A DNA stretch of 64,000 bases from Hemerocallis citrina (lineage: Eukaryota > Streptophyta > Magnoliopsida > Asparagales > Asphodelaceae), in the NCBI GenBank assembly GCA_017893485.1, contig CM030362.1, forward strand, positions 260,824,255 through 260,888,254. Direction: 5' to 3'. The notes beneath the pieces are model-generated. The model did no database searches. It worked only from the letters and a program-made list of their open reading frames with translations, and was not told where the DNA came from. This document shows positions 36,052-48,900 of this stretch, one piece after another. The position numbers and the translations under genes were made by a program. Positions within the stretch are counted from its first letter, which is position 1; each line of letters opens with the position of its first letter.

Positions 36052-38516
36052 TGATGAGTGTAATTTTTACATGATTTTATTAGTCTTTTTATGCATTAAA
36101 TTGTGAGTTCGAGTTTATTTCTTTGAATTTCATCTTCTTCCTACTTAATTTAATTTATTTATTAGTTTTTGAAGGAATAAGATGGTTGTTAGGAGTTTGG
36201 ACTCAAATATACATAATCACAGACCTTAGAGTTGGAGAAAGAGAAGACACAAAGCAATGCGAAAAAACAACAATAATATCACCTAGAACTGTCACTGTTG
36301 TTTTGAACTAGAAGATGAAGAATCTCAATTTTTGTTCTAATTAAAAGATGCCGACTTTTGAGTCTTCTTCGAAACAAGGGGTCATATGTGTGGCGCCCCG
36401 AATTTCCAATATGATATCTTAGAAATACATGGCACAATCCCCAGCATCAACTTCAATTGCAATATTAAACATAGCCAAAAACACAGATAATTTTTATTTC
36501 AACTTTCATTACAACAATTGTTTACGAAATACAGCAGAATACAAAACACCTTGAATTACAAACTTTTCTTTCTTTACAACTTTCTTTTACAAAATCACAC
36601 AATTCATCACATCACTTTAACTCAAGCATCCAAATCCAAAGCTATAAGCACCTACCTGTAAAACATGAGGCTAGAGATAACCCTAACCCGCAAAATCACA
36701 GGGGTCAGCCATAACGGTGTGAGTGACATAAAAACAAAAGCAACAAGAATAGAACTTAACAGGAATCATAAACAACATGTATCGATAACAAGAATAAATG
36801 AAATAAGAAACATCAATAAATAAAATATGAAATCATCAAGGAATATAAGATAGTCAATAGTAATACATGAAACATCAGGTGAATCTAGACTAAGTGTCAA
36901 GTGTAGGAAAAACAGGAAAACACAAGTATAAAACCAAGTCAAGAAAAACACAATCTCTATATGCTGACTCTCTAATGCATACATGTCAGATTCTATGCAT
37001 TCCATAGTACATAGGTCTGGTGCAAGCCCCTATCAATCTCCACTTTATAAGGATAACCCCTCGTTATGCAACTAATCCTACTACGGTGATGGAAAACAAG
37101 ATCCAGAATACTCCGCGAATAGGCACTACAACCCTCGATGCACAAGCATCATGTAAGATAGCTCAAAAACAAACTGGAGAATCATCATCTCCCAACCCGT
37201 GTACCCCACGAATAGGCTTGCAAGGTCCTCGACATGCAGATACACCAGGTACATTCTGTGAATAGTCCTGCCGACCTTCGACACGCGAATGCACCCTGCA
37301 TGCTCCGTGAATAGGCCTGCAGACCCTCGACATGCGAACACACAAATTTCCACTCGAGACAGAATAACAACAAATAGTCCTGGAACGCATCCGTTGGACT
37401 AACAAAATAATGAGCCTATACTTAAGTTTTCCAAGTTCCATCACATCTCCACTAGTGCCTGTCCTTAAGTTGATTATTATTTAAAACACAAAACTTCCCC
37501 TCTCTAGAGTTGGTGTATCCTGCTAGACTTAAATACTAAACAACAACCAAACCACGACCCCCAGGTCTAAATCAACAAATCTCAACTGCCGATTCACAGG
37601 ACTCCCACTCAACTCCTAGAGATATTAACAAGACCAAAACTCACAAATCCATCGTCAAAACGATCATATGAAGAAAAAATTCTCCAATCAACAAAACCAA
37701 ATCTTTTATAAGATTCCAGAATCAATATCCAACAAGAAAACATCTTGAAAACATATGTTCTGTAGAAAGATAATATTTAGAATAGTAAGTTATAGATCCA
37801 AAAATATTTAAAGAATCAATCGTTTAAAGAACATCAGAATAACTCAAGAAAACATCAGTAACAGTCGACTGTAAACCGGAGTCGGTCGACTGTCCACAGC
37901 GAAAAACCAGCATTTTTAAGAAAATAATTCTAAGTATTGACGATCGACTGTAAAATTCATCAGTTGACTGTCCAGAGCAAAAATTCGACACTTCGAGAAA
38001 ATATCAAAACAGTGCAGAGACAGTTGACTGGAAAAATGGGTCAGTCGACTGTTCCGCACGAAATTTCAAGAAAACGAGAAAACACAGCAGCCAGGTCGCG
38101 ACGGTCGACTGTCGAAAACATACCAGTCGACTTCACACCTACAAACAGCAGTTTGGGTTGTGCACATTTCAACCGATACGAAGATTTACTTCATAAAAAC
38201 GAAATCTACAAAAAGCATATTTCTGATATGATCAAATACGACTTGTAGAGTATATAAGAGTTCACAAAACCAATCAAAACCACTTTGAATTGATAAAAAT
38301 AGCTTTTTGATGAATTCCTTCAAATTGAAACATGAATATGTGCATATATCAAAAGTAGAGTTTTTACGAATCAACCATACATCAAAATAACTTCGTTTTA
38401 TATTCCAAACTTTATCAATACCAAAATAAGTTGAGATATAGTCAAATCCTTCGAAAATACATAAAGACGCAATTTCTTCAAAAACAATGAAATATGATAT
38501 TCTTGTAAATTGATTG

Positions 38517-41500
38517 TGTAATGCCCCGATTTTCATTTAATGAAAATTATTTTATTTTGCACGTAGTGTGCACGTGCAATATTTTTTCGTCTAGTAGTAT
38601 TAAATTTTATGATTTATTTTCTTCATGATGAGTATATGTATTTAAATATGTGCTTTTAATTATTTTGTATAAAGCCTTTTTTCAATTAGACAAAAAGCCT
38701 TTCTTCCTAAAGCCCAAATTTAATTTAATTTATTATTTTTTTTATAATTATTATTTTGGCCCAAAACTAAAGCCCAGGAGCTAATTTATTTTTAAATACA
38801 ACTTGTAATGTAGAATACAATTTAAAGTTTATTTTTATATAAAATATAATGTACAAACTTTTTGGAGACCAAGTTGCATGCACGTGCATTGCACGTACAT
38901 GTGCACAAGCACACTTGCATGGCCGGATTGGATCTTCGGAGGGAAAAATCAAATTTGAGTGGAGTCATGGTAGAGGTGGTTACTTGATTATGGGTAGTTA
39001 GTGTAACTCCTCCTTAAATCTAAACCATTTGTTCCTAACTCCTACTTCAATCTTAGCCATCCATTCTCTTATTTTTTTAGTATAAATACCCCCCCCCCCC
39101 CTGGCTAGTATTCTTGCGCTAATTATTTTCTCCAAGCCTATAGTCTAAAATACAATTATCTAGTAGTTAGTAAGTGAGTAAAAGATTGAGAGAATTGTGT
39201 GGGATTGTGCTTGCATCAACAAGAAGAGGAAGGTCGGCATAGGAGTGCTCGGGTTTGGCTTTTGGTGTGCTCGGTTTTTGGCTTGTGCGCGCGCATCTAG
39301 GAGGAGGAGCATTCGTTTGCAAGGACATTCGTTTAGGAGGTTGCTAATTGTACCTTTTCTTTAATAAGGTGGGTAAATTTTCTATATTTCTAATTAGAAA
39401 TGCATGCTAGATTGAATGGAAAGGATGAAGCATGAAAAGATTAATAAGGGTACACATTTAATTGGAAAAATGAGCTAATTGATTGAATTGTTGATATGCA
39501 ATTGTATGTGTTTCTATTATTAAAATTCAAGTTGTGTGAGATATGATTATGGTTATGGATCGTGTAAAGAAAACTTCGTCATTAACATTAAAAGTTATAT
39601 GCAAGAACTAGTAGATTGACAATGTCGCTTTATGTGCTAAAATGGAATTTTGTTATGACGTTGTAACGAATGAATTAGGATGAAATTGTTATGTTTGTGG
39701 AATGAATAAGAGCAGAAATTTGGTGTAGAGATTGGTGAAATTGAAATGTCGAAAAAAATGTGTTAGTAGTAATATATCAAATTAACCAAATTGTATGGTA
39801 GTTATGTGTTAATTAATGGGAAAAATATATTTAATCATTTAAGAATTTTTTTTTTATCTACTAGAGTATAATTAATGATGGAAATGATTAATCTGGAATT
39901 TTTACAGTATGTTAGTAAGAACAATTTGAAATGAGATTTTGATGAACATCGAAATGTTTTAAATGACAGAGAGATTTGATTTAAATGATTTTCGAGTTGT
40001 ATTAGTGACAACCCGAGCCCATAGCTCGAGTGGTCGGATCATTCTTAATCGCTACAGTATATATATGGGGGTTTTCTCCAAGGTTGAGGGATCGAATCTC
40101 GTTGACACCATTCATTTTTATTTACAACTCCTGAAATAAACAGTTTCGGCCGAGAGCATTTAATGCTCTTCTCCTCTCTTTTAGACGTGTGCAGCACTCG
40201 GCCTAGTGGCCTGTGCCTTCGGTTGGGTTTCCTGTGGTCGCTGGTTCGACTCTGGCCTTCGGCTGTGGTTTATGTTGTGGTAAAAACATTTTTTGGGGTG
40301 TTTTAATGATAAAAAAAAATGTGAAAAAAATATGATTATTCTTCTAAAAATATGTGGAGTTTATGAAAAATAATTTGAGAATTATCTGCATGAAGTGGAG
40401 TATGTTTAGAGAATAAAAGTATAATTTAGCGCTATAAGTTCTATACTTGCCTTTTATAAAAGTTGTACTTTTACAAAAGATTTAAAGTGGAATATTAGAA
40501 AAGAAATACCAATAAAAAGGAATTATGTGAAGTGAAGTGAATTATTCTCAATGGAGAATAGTGCGACAAATTATGAAGTGTAAATGTACATCTTTGATTG
40601 AATAACTAGCGATGTGATTTTTAATGTGAAAATAATATTTCATGAGTTACACGATGAATAGTTGAATTTAATGTATAATTATGGACTATTGAACGATTTA
40701 GAAATCATGATTGGAAAAGAGAAATATTTTGAGTATGACAAATCAACCTGTGAACTTATGAGTTGGAAACGCTCAAATTTTAGAAATTGTGATTTGGAAT
40801 TGAAACAAAAGAGTAGCTAAGTCTCCCCCGGCAATTGGAAAGAAATGAAATGAAATTTGAAATGAAAGACCAAGGTTGGTCATGTTTGAATAAATGAATA
40901 AGTCCGGTTTAGTGGAGAGGCTAACTCTAGAGCTTTGATTTTGTTCATGATTCTAATAAAAACTAAGGGTTAATGCATAGTGAAGATGTGATGAAAGTGA
41001 GAGAAAAATACAAGTATGAGAGTTAGAGTTTACGGTGCGGGTGTGTGAGCCACAGAATGCATGCTTGATGAGTCAAGACATGGCATGGGCACAACTCAGT
41101 AATGATCGGACTTTAGCAACGCTTGTAGGATGTTTGGTGACTGCAAGAGGATCATGTGCCATGAAGGAGGCTGAATTGCCACAGAATGCATGCTTGACGA
41201 GTCAAGACATGGCATGGGGTTCCCCTCCAGGTTTTCTATACACGTGCTTGTACTCATAGATCATCTAGGATACTCACCGTTGTTACAGTAGTAGATTAAG
41301 TCATGGCGAGGGATTGAACCCTACAAAGATGAAGAACGATTAAGAGGCTTATCCTCGGACCTATGTAGTATGGGATGCATAGAATCTGAACAAGTGCGCA
41401 TTAGTGTCATATAATATAAATAACTGCATTAAGGACTAAGTGCACAATCACAACACGACATCAATAGGGTAGTCCCTTTTGTTTGATATGTGACAAGTTT

Positions 41501-41849
41501 GTGTTTGTTAAATATGGAAAATGAGTTATACTATTTCCGGCATAGAGAGGATGGCTGTGTATAATGTTCGTCGGTTGAATAAACTGACGTACCCACAGTT
41601 TTATTTGCAGGTAAATGACATGATAAAGATGAAAGAGGAACAGATGCTTAAAGATTATACAATGTTGTTGTACATTTATTTAATTATTGTAAATTTTACT
41701 TCCGCCGTGCAATGTAAAGTGTAATGTTTTTATGTAAACTCTGATGTAAAGTGAAAAGTTCAAATTTCCTTGTAAAATTGTACTAAATGAAGTGGAAAGA
41801 TCCTGTAGAACTCTCGAATTCAGTTGTATTTGGGATTCGGGGCATTACA
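38517..41849 (+). repeat. Tekay 5' LTR (3333 bp)
   Basis: TGTAATGCCCCGATTTTC ... TTCGGGGCATTACA. Promoter TATAAATA at 39081-39088 is followed by 13 C. Two tRNA-like modules lie at 40006-40110 and 40195-40270. A doubled CAGAATGCATGCTTGA segment (41055, 41181) and the conserved GGGATTGAACCCT block (41288-41408) lie toward the 3' end. The short open frames inside are not supported as genes. Confidence 0.95.
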
Positions 41850-41852
41850 GAG

Positions 41853-41865
41853 TGGTATCAGAGCC
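41853..41865 (+). promoter_or_regulatory. Primer binding site, initiator tRNA-Met
   Basis: TGGTATCAGAGCC, complementary to the 3' end of plant initiator tRNA-Met, three bases after the 5' LTR. Confidence 0.93.
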
Positions 41866-42008
41866 ACGCTTCACACTTGTACAAATTTATAAGGAACGAC
41901 ACCCTAGAAGTGGACATTAGAGTGTGTGTTTAAGTCTAGAGATTTAAATGTAAGTGACTTACATTTGTGTTGCTCTATGACTTATGCTTCTTCCTCCCTA
42001 TTTCTAAG

Positions 42009-42428
42009 ATGGCTGATCACTTCGACCCTGCTGAAGACGACGACTGGCATTTCATCGAGGAAGAGTACCATCCTGGACAAGCAGATTCTGAGGAAGAGTA
42101 CCACCCAGGGCAAGCAGATTCTGACGGAGAAGAATGGCCTGAATCCCGAGAGATCACCCCACCTCCGGATTCATCTGATGACTATTCTGACGAAGAAGAA
42201 CCAGTTCCAAATGGTCTTGTGATATCTCTTCAGAGGCAGGTAGAAACACTGTGGGAGAGAGTCGGATTATTGGAGGCTCAATTGGCAAAGCGTAAGGACG
42301 ACTTTGCAGTTCTCAGTCATCGGGTATGGGAACTCGAGAAGAGGAAGAATCTGACCGATGTGCTGAAGGATGAAGTTGATGAACTACGGGGAGAACTTCG
42401 AGAAGCGAAGAGGAACCGTAGGAGTTAG
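42009..42428 (+). CDS. Acidic plus coiled-coil ORF in the gag position of the Tekay element
   Basis: This intact ORF of 139 residues starts MADHFDPAEDDDWHFIEEE. Residues 1-65 are strongly acidic and Pro-containing, with an 11-residue tandem duplication (EEEYHPGQADS twice, a 33-bp DNA repeat at about 42057-42122). Residues 70-135 are heptad-like (LQRQVETLWERVGLLEAQL, WELEKRKN, DEVDELRGELREAK), predicting a coiled coil with a basic end, KRNRRS. No capsid fold signature and no CCHC zinc knuckle is present. It lies 144 bp after the primer site and 132 bp before the protease frame, where Tekay elements normally encode several hundred residues of gag. It may be the N-terminus of gag left by an internal deletion, or a separate accessory protein. 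Function unknown. Confidence 0.7.
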   Translation: MADHFDPAEDDDWHFIEEEYHPGQADSEEEYHPGQADSDGEEWPESREITPPPDSSDDYSDEEEPVPNGLVISLQRQVETLWERVGLLEAQLAKRKDDFAVLSHRVWELEKRKNLTDVLKDEVDELRGELREAKRNRRS

Positions 42429-42560
42429 ACTGTTGTAGCTTCTACTGTTTTCATTCAGATGTCAAGAAATGTTTTTCAATTCGAATGTATAAAGTTTGGA
42501 ATTCAATGAAATGCAAGTTGATCTAAAATTCATGTCTTATACTTCGAATTTGATGGACCT

Positions 42561-45500
42561 TTGACCCCAGAATATGGAATGAAAGCTGTTGTTTTGTTCG
42601 ATACTAGATCCTCTCATACTTTTGTGTCTCCTAAATTTGCTAAAGTGTTGGGAGTTGAACCGAAGATTTTTCCAGGCAAGATCTTAGCAGTAGCTACTCC
42701 ATCAGGGGAAACTTTAACCACTGATCGGTACTATGCTGATTGTGAGATTGTGATTGGAGATAGAATCTTTGGGATTGATCTGATCGAGCTGACTATCTTG
42801 GGAGTCGATGTTATCATTGGCATTGATTGGATGTCGGTGTACAGTGCAAACATCGAGTGCAAGACCAAGACGGTAACAGTGAGGGCTCCAGGTGGATCTG
42901 AAGTCACTTTCCAAGGGAAGAAGAAGTGTTCTAGGCTGGTGGCAGCTATCCGCAAGGAAGAGACTCCTGTGGAAGTGCAAAGGATTCCTGTGGTTCGGGA
43001 CTATCCGACTGTGTTCTTGGATGATTTTCCTGGGTTACCCCCGCATCGTAATGTAGAGTTCAGCATCACTGTTCAACCAGGAAGCGCACCCATTTCTAAG
43101 GCACCGTATAGGATGGCCCCAGTGGAGTAGGATGAAGTGAAACGGCATATTGAGGAACTGTTGGAGAAAGGCTTTATTCAACCTAGTGTGTCACCTTGGG
43201 GAGCACCAGTGCTTTTGGTAAAGAAGAAGGATGGATCGATGAGAATGTGTATCGATTACCGAGAGCTGAATAAGGTCACTGTTCAGAATAAGTATCCTAT
43301 TCCCCGAATTGATGACTTGTTCGATCGTCTACAAGGAGCAGCTGTTTTCTCCAAAATAGATCTTCGATCAGGATATCACCAAGTTCGAGTGAAAGCTGAG
43401 GATGTGCACAAAACTGCATTTAGAACTCGACATGGGCATTACGAATTCTTAGTTATGCCATTTGGAGTGACGAATGCAACCGCAATCTTCATGGATTTGA
43501 TGAACAGAGTTCTGAGGCCGTTCATTGATTCTTTCGTCGTGGTGTTTATCGACGATATTCTCGTGTACTCCAAGTCAGAGGAGGAGCACACCGAGCATCT
43601 GGCAGCAGTTTTGAAGAAGCTGGAAGAGCAGGAGTTGTATGCCAAGCTATCCAAGTGTGATTTCTGGAAATCTGAAGTGGCATTCCTAGGTCACATCCTT
43701 TCTAAGGAGGGAGTGGCAACTGACCCTCAGAAGATAGAGGCAGTGAGTGATTGGGCAAGGCCTACTACCGTGAAGGAAGTCAGAAGCTTTCTTGGAATGA
43801 CTGGATACTACAGGAGATTCATTCGAGGTTATGCTCAGATAGCTGTACCGCTTACTGGTCTGACCAAGAAGAATGTGAACTTCAAGTGGACTGAGCAATG
43901 TGAGGCGAGCTTTCAGGAGTTGAAAGAGAAGCTGACTACTGCACCTATTTTGGCTTTGCCTAGAGCAGGTGTTGAGTATGATGTTTACAGCGATGCTTCA
44001 CATCGTGGGCTTGGTTGTGTCTTAATGCAAGAGGGAAGAGTAATCGCCTATGGGTCTAGGCAACTACGACCGCATGAGAAGAATTACCCGACTCATGATC
44101 TGGAGTTGGCTGCGATTATCTTTGCCCTGAAGCAATGGAGACACTATGTGTACGGTGAGAAATTGAACATGTACACGGACCACAAGAGTTTGAAGTACAT
44201 ATACCAGCAGAAGGATCTGAATTTGAGGCAGCGGAGATGGTTGGAAGTGCTTGAGGACATGCGACCTAAGATCAAGTATCATCCTGGGAAAGCTAATGTT
44301 GTTGCTGATGCACTTAGTCGCAAGAGCAGTTTAGCCAGTTTAATTACAACTCAAAAGCACCTGATTGAGGAATTGGATCGAGCTGGTATTGAAGTTGTCT
44401 TGCAAGGATTGGGAGCATCTTTGGCTCAGTTGAGGCTTCAGCCTACTTTGAATGCAAGGATCATTGCAAGTCAGGAGGTTGATGCTGATATCTTGGAGAT
44501 GAAGGAGCAGGTTGGTGCTGGCAGGTTGCCCGAATTTCAAATCAGGGATGGAGTGCTATGGTTTGGAGAGAGGCTATATGTTCTGAATCAGGCGGACCTG
44601 AAAGAGAGTATTTTTCAGGAGGCACATGCTACTCTTTTGTCGGTACATCCTGGAAGTACTAAGATGTACAAGGACATCAAACAGCATTTCTGGTGGTCAG
44701 GTTTGAAGCGGGATGTGGCTGAATTTGTGGCGAAGTGTGAGGTTTGTCAGCAAGTCAAAGCCGAAAATCAGAGACCCGGAGGTCTATTACAGCCGTTACC
44801 TATCCCGGAATGGAAGTGGGATAACATCAGTATGGATTTCATTACGGGATTGCCTAAGAGTCCTAAAGGCAATGATTAGATTTGGGTTATAGTCGATCGA
44901 CTAACCAAGTCCGCTCACTTTTTGGCGATGAAACTCACTGCTTCGATGGACAAGTTAGCTGAGTTGTATGTTGGCGAGATCGTCCGGCTCCATGGTGTTC
45001 CGTCAACTATTGTGTCTGATCGAGATGCGCGGTTTACTTCGCATTTCTAGAGGATTCTTCAGACAGCTTTGGGTACCAAGACAGATTTCAGTACTGCTTT
45101 TCATCCGCAAACCGATGGGCAGACCGAGAGAGTCAACCGTATTCTTGAGGATATGCTTTGGTGTTGTATACTAGACTTCGGAGGCAGTTGGGAAAGGCAT
45201 TTACCTTTGGTAGATTTTGCCTACAACAACAGTTTTCAGACTAGCATCGGGATGGTGCCGTATGAAGCTTTGTATGGCAGGAAGTGCAGGACGCCTATTT
45301 GTTGGTTTGAGGTTGGGGAGCGTCAGTTGTTTGGGCCTGAGCTTGTACAGCAAACCTCTGAAAAGATTGATCTGATCAGGAAAAGGTTGGTAGAGGTTCA
45401 GAGCAGGCAGAAAAGCTATGCAGATAACCAGAGAAGGGACCTTGAGTTTGTGGTCGGTGACTTCGTCTTTCTGAAAGTATCACCCAGTAAAGGTGTGGTT

Positions 45501-45935
45501 CGTTTTGGCAAAGGCGGGAAGTTAGCCCCGAGGTTTATAGGCCCGTACAAGATATTGAAAAGGATCGGGAAAACTGCTTACCGGCTTGAGTTACCGGAAG
45601 AGTTATCTCAGGTGCACAATGTCTTTCATGTGTCTATGCTAAGAGGTTATATTCCAGATCCGAGTCATCATTTGCCTGAAGTGCCGGAAGGTTTGCAGTT
45701 GGATCTGAATTACATCGAGTCTCCTGTCGAGATTGTTGATCGTCGAGAGAAAGTCTTGAGGAATAAGACGATACCGATGGCCAAGGTAGTTTGGAGAAAC
45801 CATTTGGTTGAAGAGGCTATTTGGGAGTCTGACGAGAGGATGTTGAAAGACTATCCTGAGCATTTTGCTGGATTTGTATCTTTCTATCCTTCTTGTGCTT
45901 GTTGTGAGTGTTTGTGTTTTGTTTCTCGCCCTTGA
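42561..45935 (+). pseudogene. Tekay polyprotein: protease, RT, RNase H, integrase, chromodomain
   Basis: One continuous frame is broken only by TAG at 43128-43130, 44877-44879 and 45048-45050. Protease: VLFDTRSSHTFVSP (the active-site Gly of DTG is Arg) and [72 protein letters not shown] and catalytic FIDDILVYS. RNase [34 protein letters not shown] and [10 protein letters not shown]. Integrase: HHCC ending [17 protein letters not shown], core with [21 protein letters not shown] and TDGQTERVNR. C-terminus: GPYKILKRIGKTAYRLELP, then the chromodomain (VEIVDRREKVLRNKTIPMAK, VVWRNHLVEEAIWESDERM), which targets integration to marked chromatin. The start at 42561 is arbitrary since gag is missing; stop at 45933. 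It cannot be made in full without suppression. Confidence 0.95.
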
Positions 45936-45962
45936 CTGTAGTTCCGGGGACGGAACTATTCT

Positions 45963-45975
45963 AGGGAGGGAGTGT
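45963..45975 (+). promoter_or_regulatory. Polypurine tract of the Tekay element
   Basis: AGGGAGGGAGTGT directly before the 3' LTR; the plus-strand DNA primer in gypsy elements. Confidence 0.88.
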
Positions 45976-48900
45976 TGTAATGCCCCGATTTTCATTTAAT
46001 GAAAATTATTTTATTTTGCACGTAGTGTGCACATGCAATATTTTTTCGTCTAGTAGTATTAAATTTTATGATTTATTTTCTTCATGATGAGTATATGTAT
46101 TTAAATATGTGCTTTTAATTATTTTGTATAAAGCCTTTTTTCAATAAGACAAAAAGCCTTTCTTCCTAAAGCCCAAATTTAATTTAATTTATTATTTTTT
46201 TTATAATTATTATTTTGGCACAAAACTAAAGCCCATGAGCTAATTTATTTTTAAATACAACTTGTAATGTAGAATACAATTTAAAGTTTATTTTTATATA
46301 AAATATAATGTACAAACTTTTTGGAGACCAAGTTGCATGCACGTGCATTGCACGTACATGTGCACAAGCACACTTGCATGGCCGGATTGGATCTTCAGAG
46401 GGAAAAATCAAATTTGAGTGGAGTCATGGTGGAGGTGGTTACTTGATTATGGGTAGTTAGTGTAACTCCTCCTTAAATCTAAACCATTTGTTCCTAACTC
46501 CTACTTCAATCTTAGCCATCCATTCTCTTATTTTTTTAGTATAAATACCCCCCCCCCCCCTCTGGCTAGTATTCTTGCGCTAATTATTTTCTCCAAGCCT
46601 ATTGTCTAAAATACAATTATCTAGTAGTTAGTAAGTGAGTAAAAGATTGAGAGAATTGTGTGGGATTGTGCTTGCATCAACAAGAAGAGGAAGGCCGGCA
46701 TAGGAGTGCTCGGGTTTGGCTTTTGGTGTGCTCGGTTTTTGGCTTGTGCGCGCGCATCTAGGAGGAGGAGCATTCGTTTGCAAGGACATTCGTTTAGGAG
46801 GTTGCTAATTGTACTTTTCTTTAATAAGGTGGGTAAATTTTCTATATTTCTAATTAGAAATGCATGCTAGATTGAATGGAAAGGATGAAGCATGAAAAGT
46901 TTAGTAAGGGTACACATTTAATTGGAAAAATGAGCTAATTGATTGAATTGTTGATATGCAATTGTATGTGTTTCTATTATTAAAATTCAAGTTGTGTGAG
47001 ATATGATTATGGTTATGGATCGTGTAAAGAAAACTTCGTCATTAACATTAAAAGTTATATGCAAGAACTAGTAGATTGACAATGTCGCTTTATGTGCTAA
47101 AATGGAATTTTGTTATGACGTTGTAACGAATGAATTAGGATGAAATTGTTATGCTTGTGGAATGAATAAGAGCAGAAATTTGGTGTAGAGATTGGTGAAA
47201 TTGAAATGTCGAAAAAAATGTGTTAGTAGTAATATATCAAATTAACCAAATTGTATGGTAGTTATGTGTTAATTAATGGGAAAAATATATTTAATCATTT
47301 AAGAAATTTTTTTTTTTTTATCTACTAGAGTATAATTAATGATGGAAATGATTAATCTGGAATTTTTACAGTATGTTAGTAAGAACAATTTGAAATGAGA
47401 TTTTGATGAACATCGAAATGTTTTAAATGACATAGAGATTTGATTTAAATGATTTTCGAGTTGTATTAGTGACAACCCGAGCCCATAGCTCGAGTGGTCG
47501 GATCATTCTTAATCGCTACAGTATATATATGGGGGTTTTCTCCAAGGTTGAGGGATCGAAACCTGTTGACACCATACATTTTTATTTACAACTCCTGAAA
47601 TAAACAGTTTCGGCCGAGAGCATTTAATGCTCTTGTCCTCTCTTTTAGACGTGTGTAGCACTCGGCCTAGTGGCCTGTGCTTTCGGTTGGGTTTCCTGTG
47701 GTCGCTGGTTCGACTCTGGCCTTCGGCTGTGGTTTATGTTGTGGTAAAAACATTTTTTTTGGGTGTTTTAATGATAAAAAAAATGTGAAAAAAATATGAT
47801 TATTCTTCTAAAAATATGTGGAGTTTATGAAAAATAATTTGAGAATTATTTGCATGAAGTGGAGTATGTTTAGAGAATAAAATTATAATTTAGAGCTATA
47901 AGTTCTATACTTGCCTTTTTATAAAAGTTGTACTTTTACAAAAGATTTAAAGTGGAATATTAGAAAAGAAATACCAATAAAAAGGAATTATGTGAAGTGA
48001 AGTGAATTATTCTCAATGGAGAATAGTGCGACAAATTATGAAGTGTAAATGTCCATCTTTGATTGAATAACTAGCGATGTGGTTTTTAATGTGAAAATAA
48101 TATTTCATGAGTTACACGATGAATCGTTGAATTTAATGTATAATTATGGACTATTGAACGATTTAGAAATCATGATTGGAAAAGAGAAATATTTTGAGTA
48201 TGACAAATCAACCTGTGAACTTATGAGTTGGAAACGCTCAAATTTTAGAAATTGTGATTTGGAATTGTAACAAAAAAGTAGCTAAGTCTCCCCCGGCAAT
48301 TGGAAAGAAATGAAATGAAATTTGAAATGAAAGACCAAGGTTGGTCATGTTTGAATAAATGAATAAGTCTGGTTTAGTGGAGAGGCTAACTCTAGAGCTT
48401 TGATTTTGTTCATGATTCTAATAAAAACTAAGGGTTAGTGCATAGTGAAGACGTGATGAAAGTGAGAGAAAAACACAAGTATGAGAGTTAGAGTTTACGG
48501 TGCGGGTGTATGAGCCACAGAATGCATGCTTGATGAGTGAAGACATGGCGTGGGCACAACTCAGTAATGATCGGACTTTAGCAATGCTTGTGGGATGTTT
48601 GGTGACTGCAAGAGGATCGTGTGCCATGAAGGAGGCTGAATTACCACAGAATGCATGCTTGACGAGTCAAGACATGGCGTGGGGTTCCCCTCCAGATTTT
48701 CTGTACACGTGCTTGTACTCATAGATCATCTAGGATACTCACCGTAGTTATAGTAGTAGATTAAGTCTTGGCAATGGATTGAACCCTACAAAGATGAAGA
48801 ACGATTAAGAGGCTTGCCCTCGGACCTATGTAGTATGGGATGCATAGAATCCGAACAAGTGCGCATTAGTGTCATATAATATAAATAACTGCATTAAGGA

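Noticed and set aside
40006..40110. Genuine tRNA gene
   Set aside because: A- and B-box-like motifs are present but no cloverleaf acceptor or anticodon stem could be paired by eye.
41035..41259. 74-codon ORF repeated in both Tekay LTRs and, altered, in the solo LTR (12784-12996, other strand)
   Set aside because: It lies in a doubled LTR segment; the solo copy does not keep the same protein, and no start context or domain supports it.
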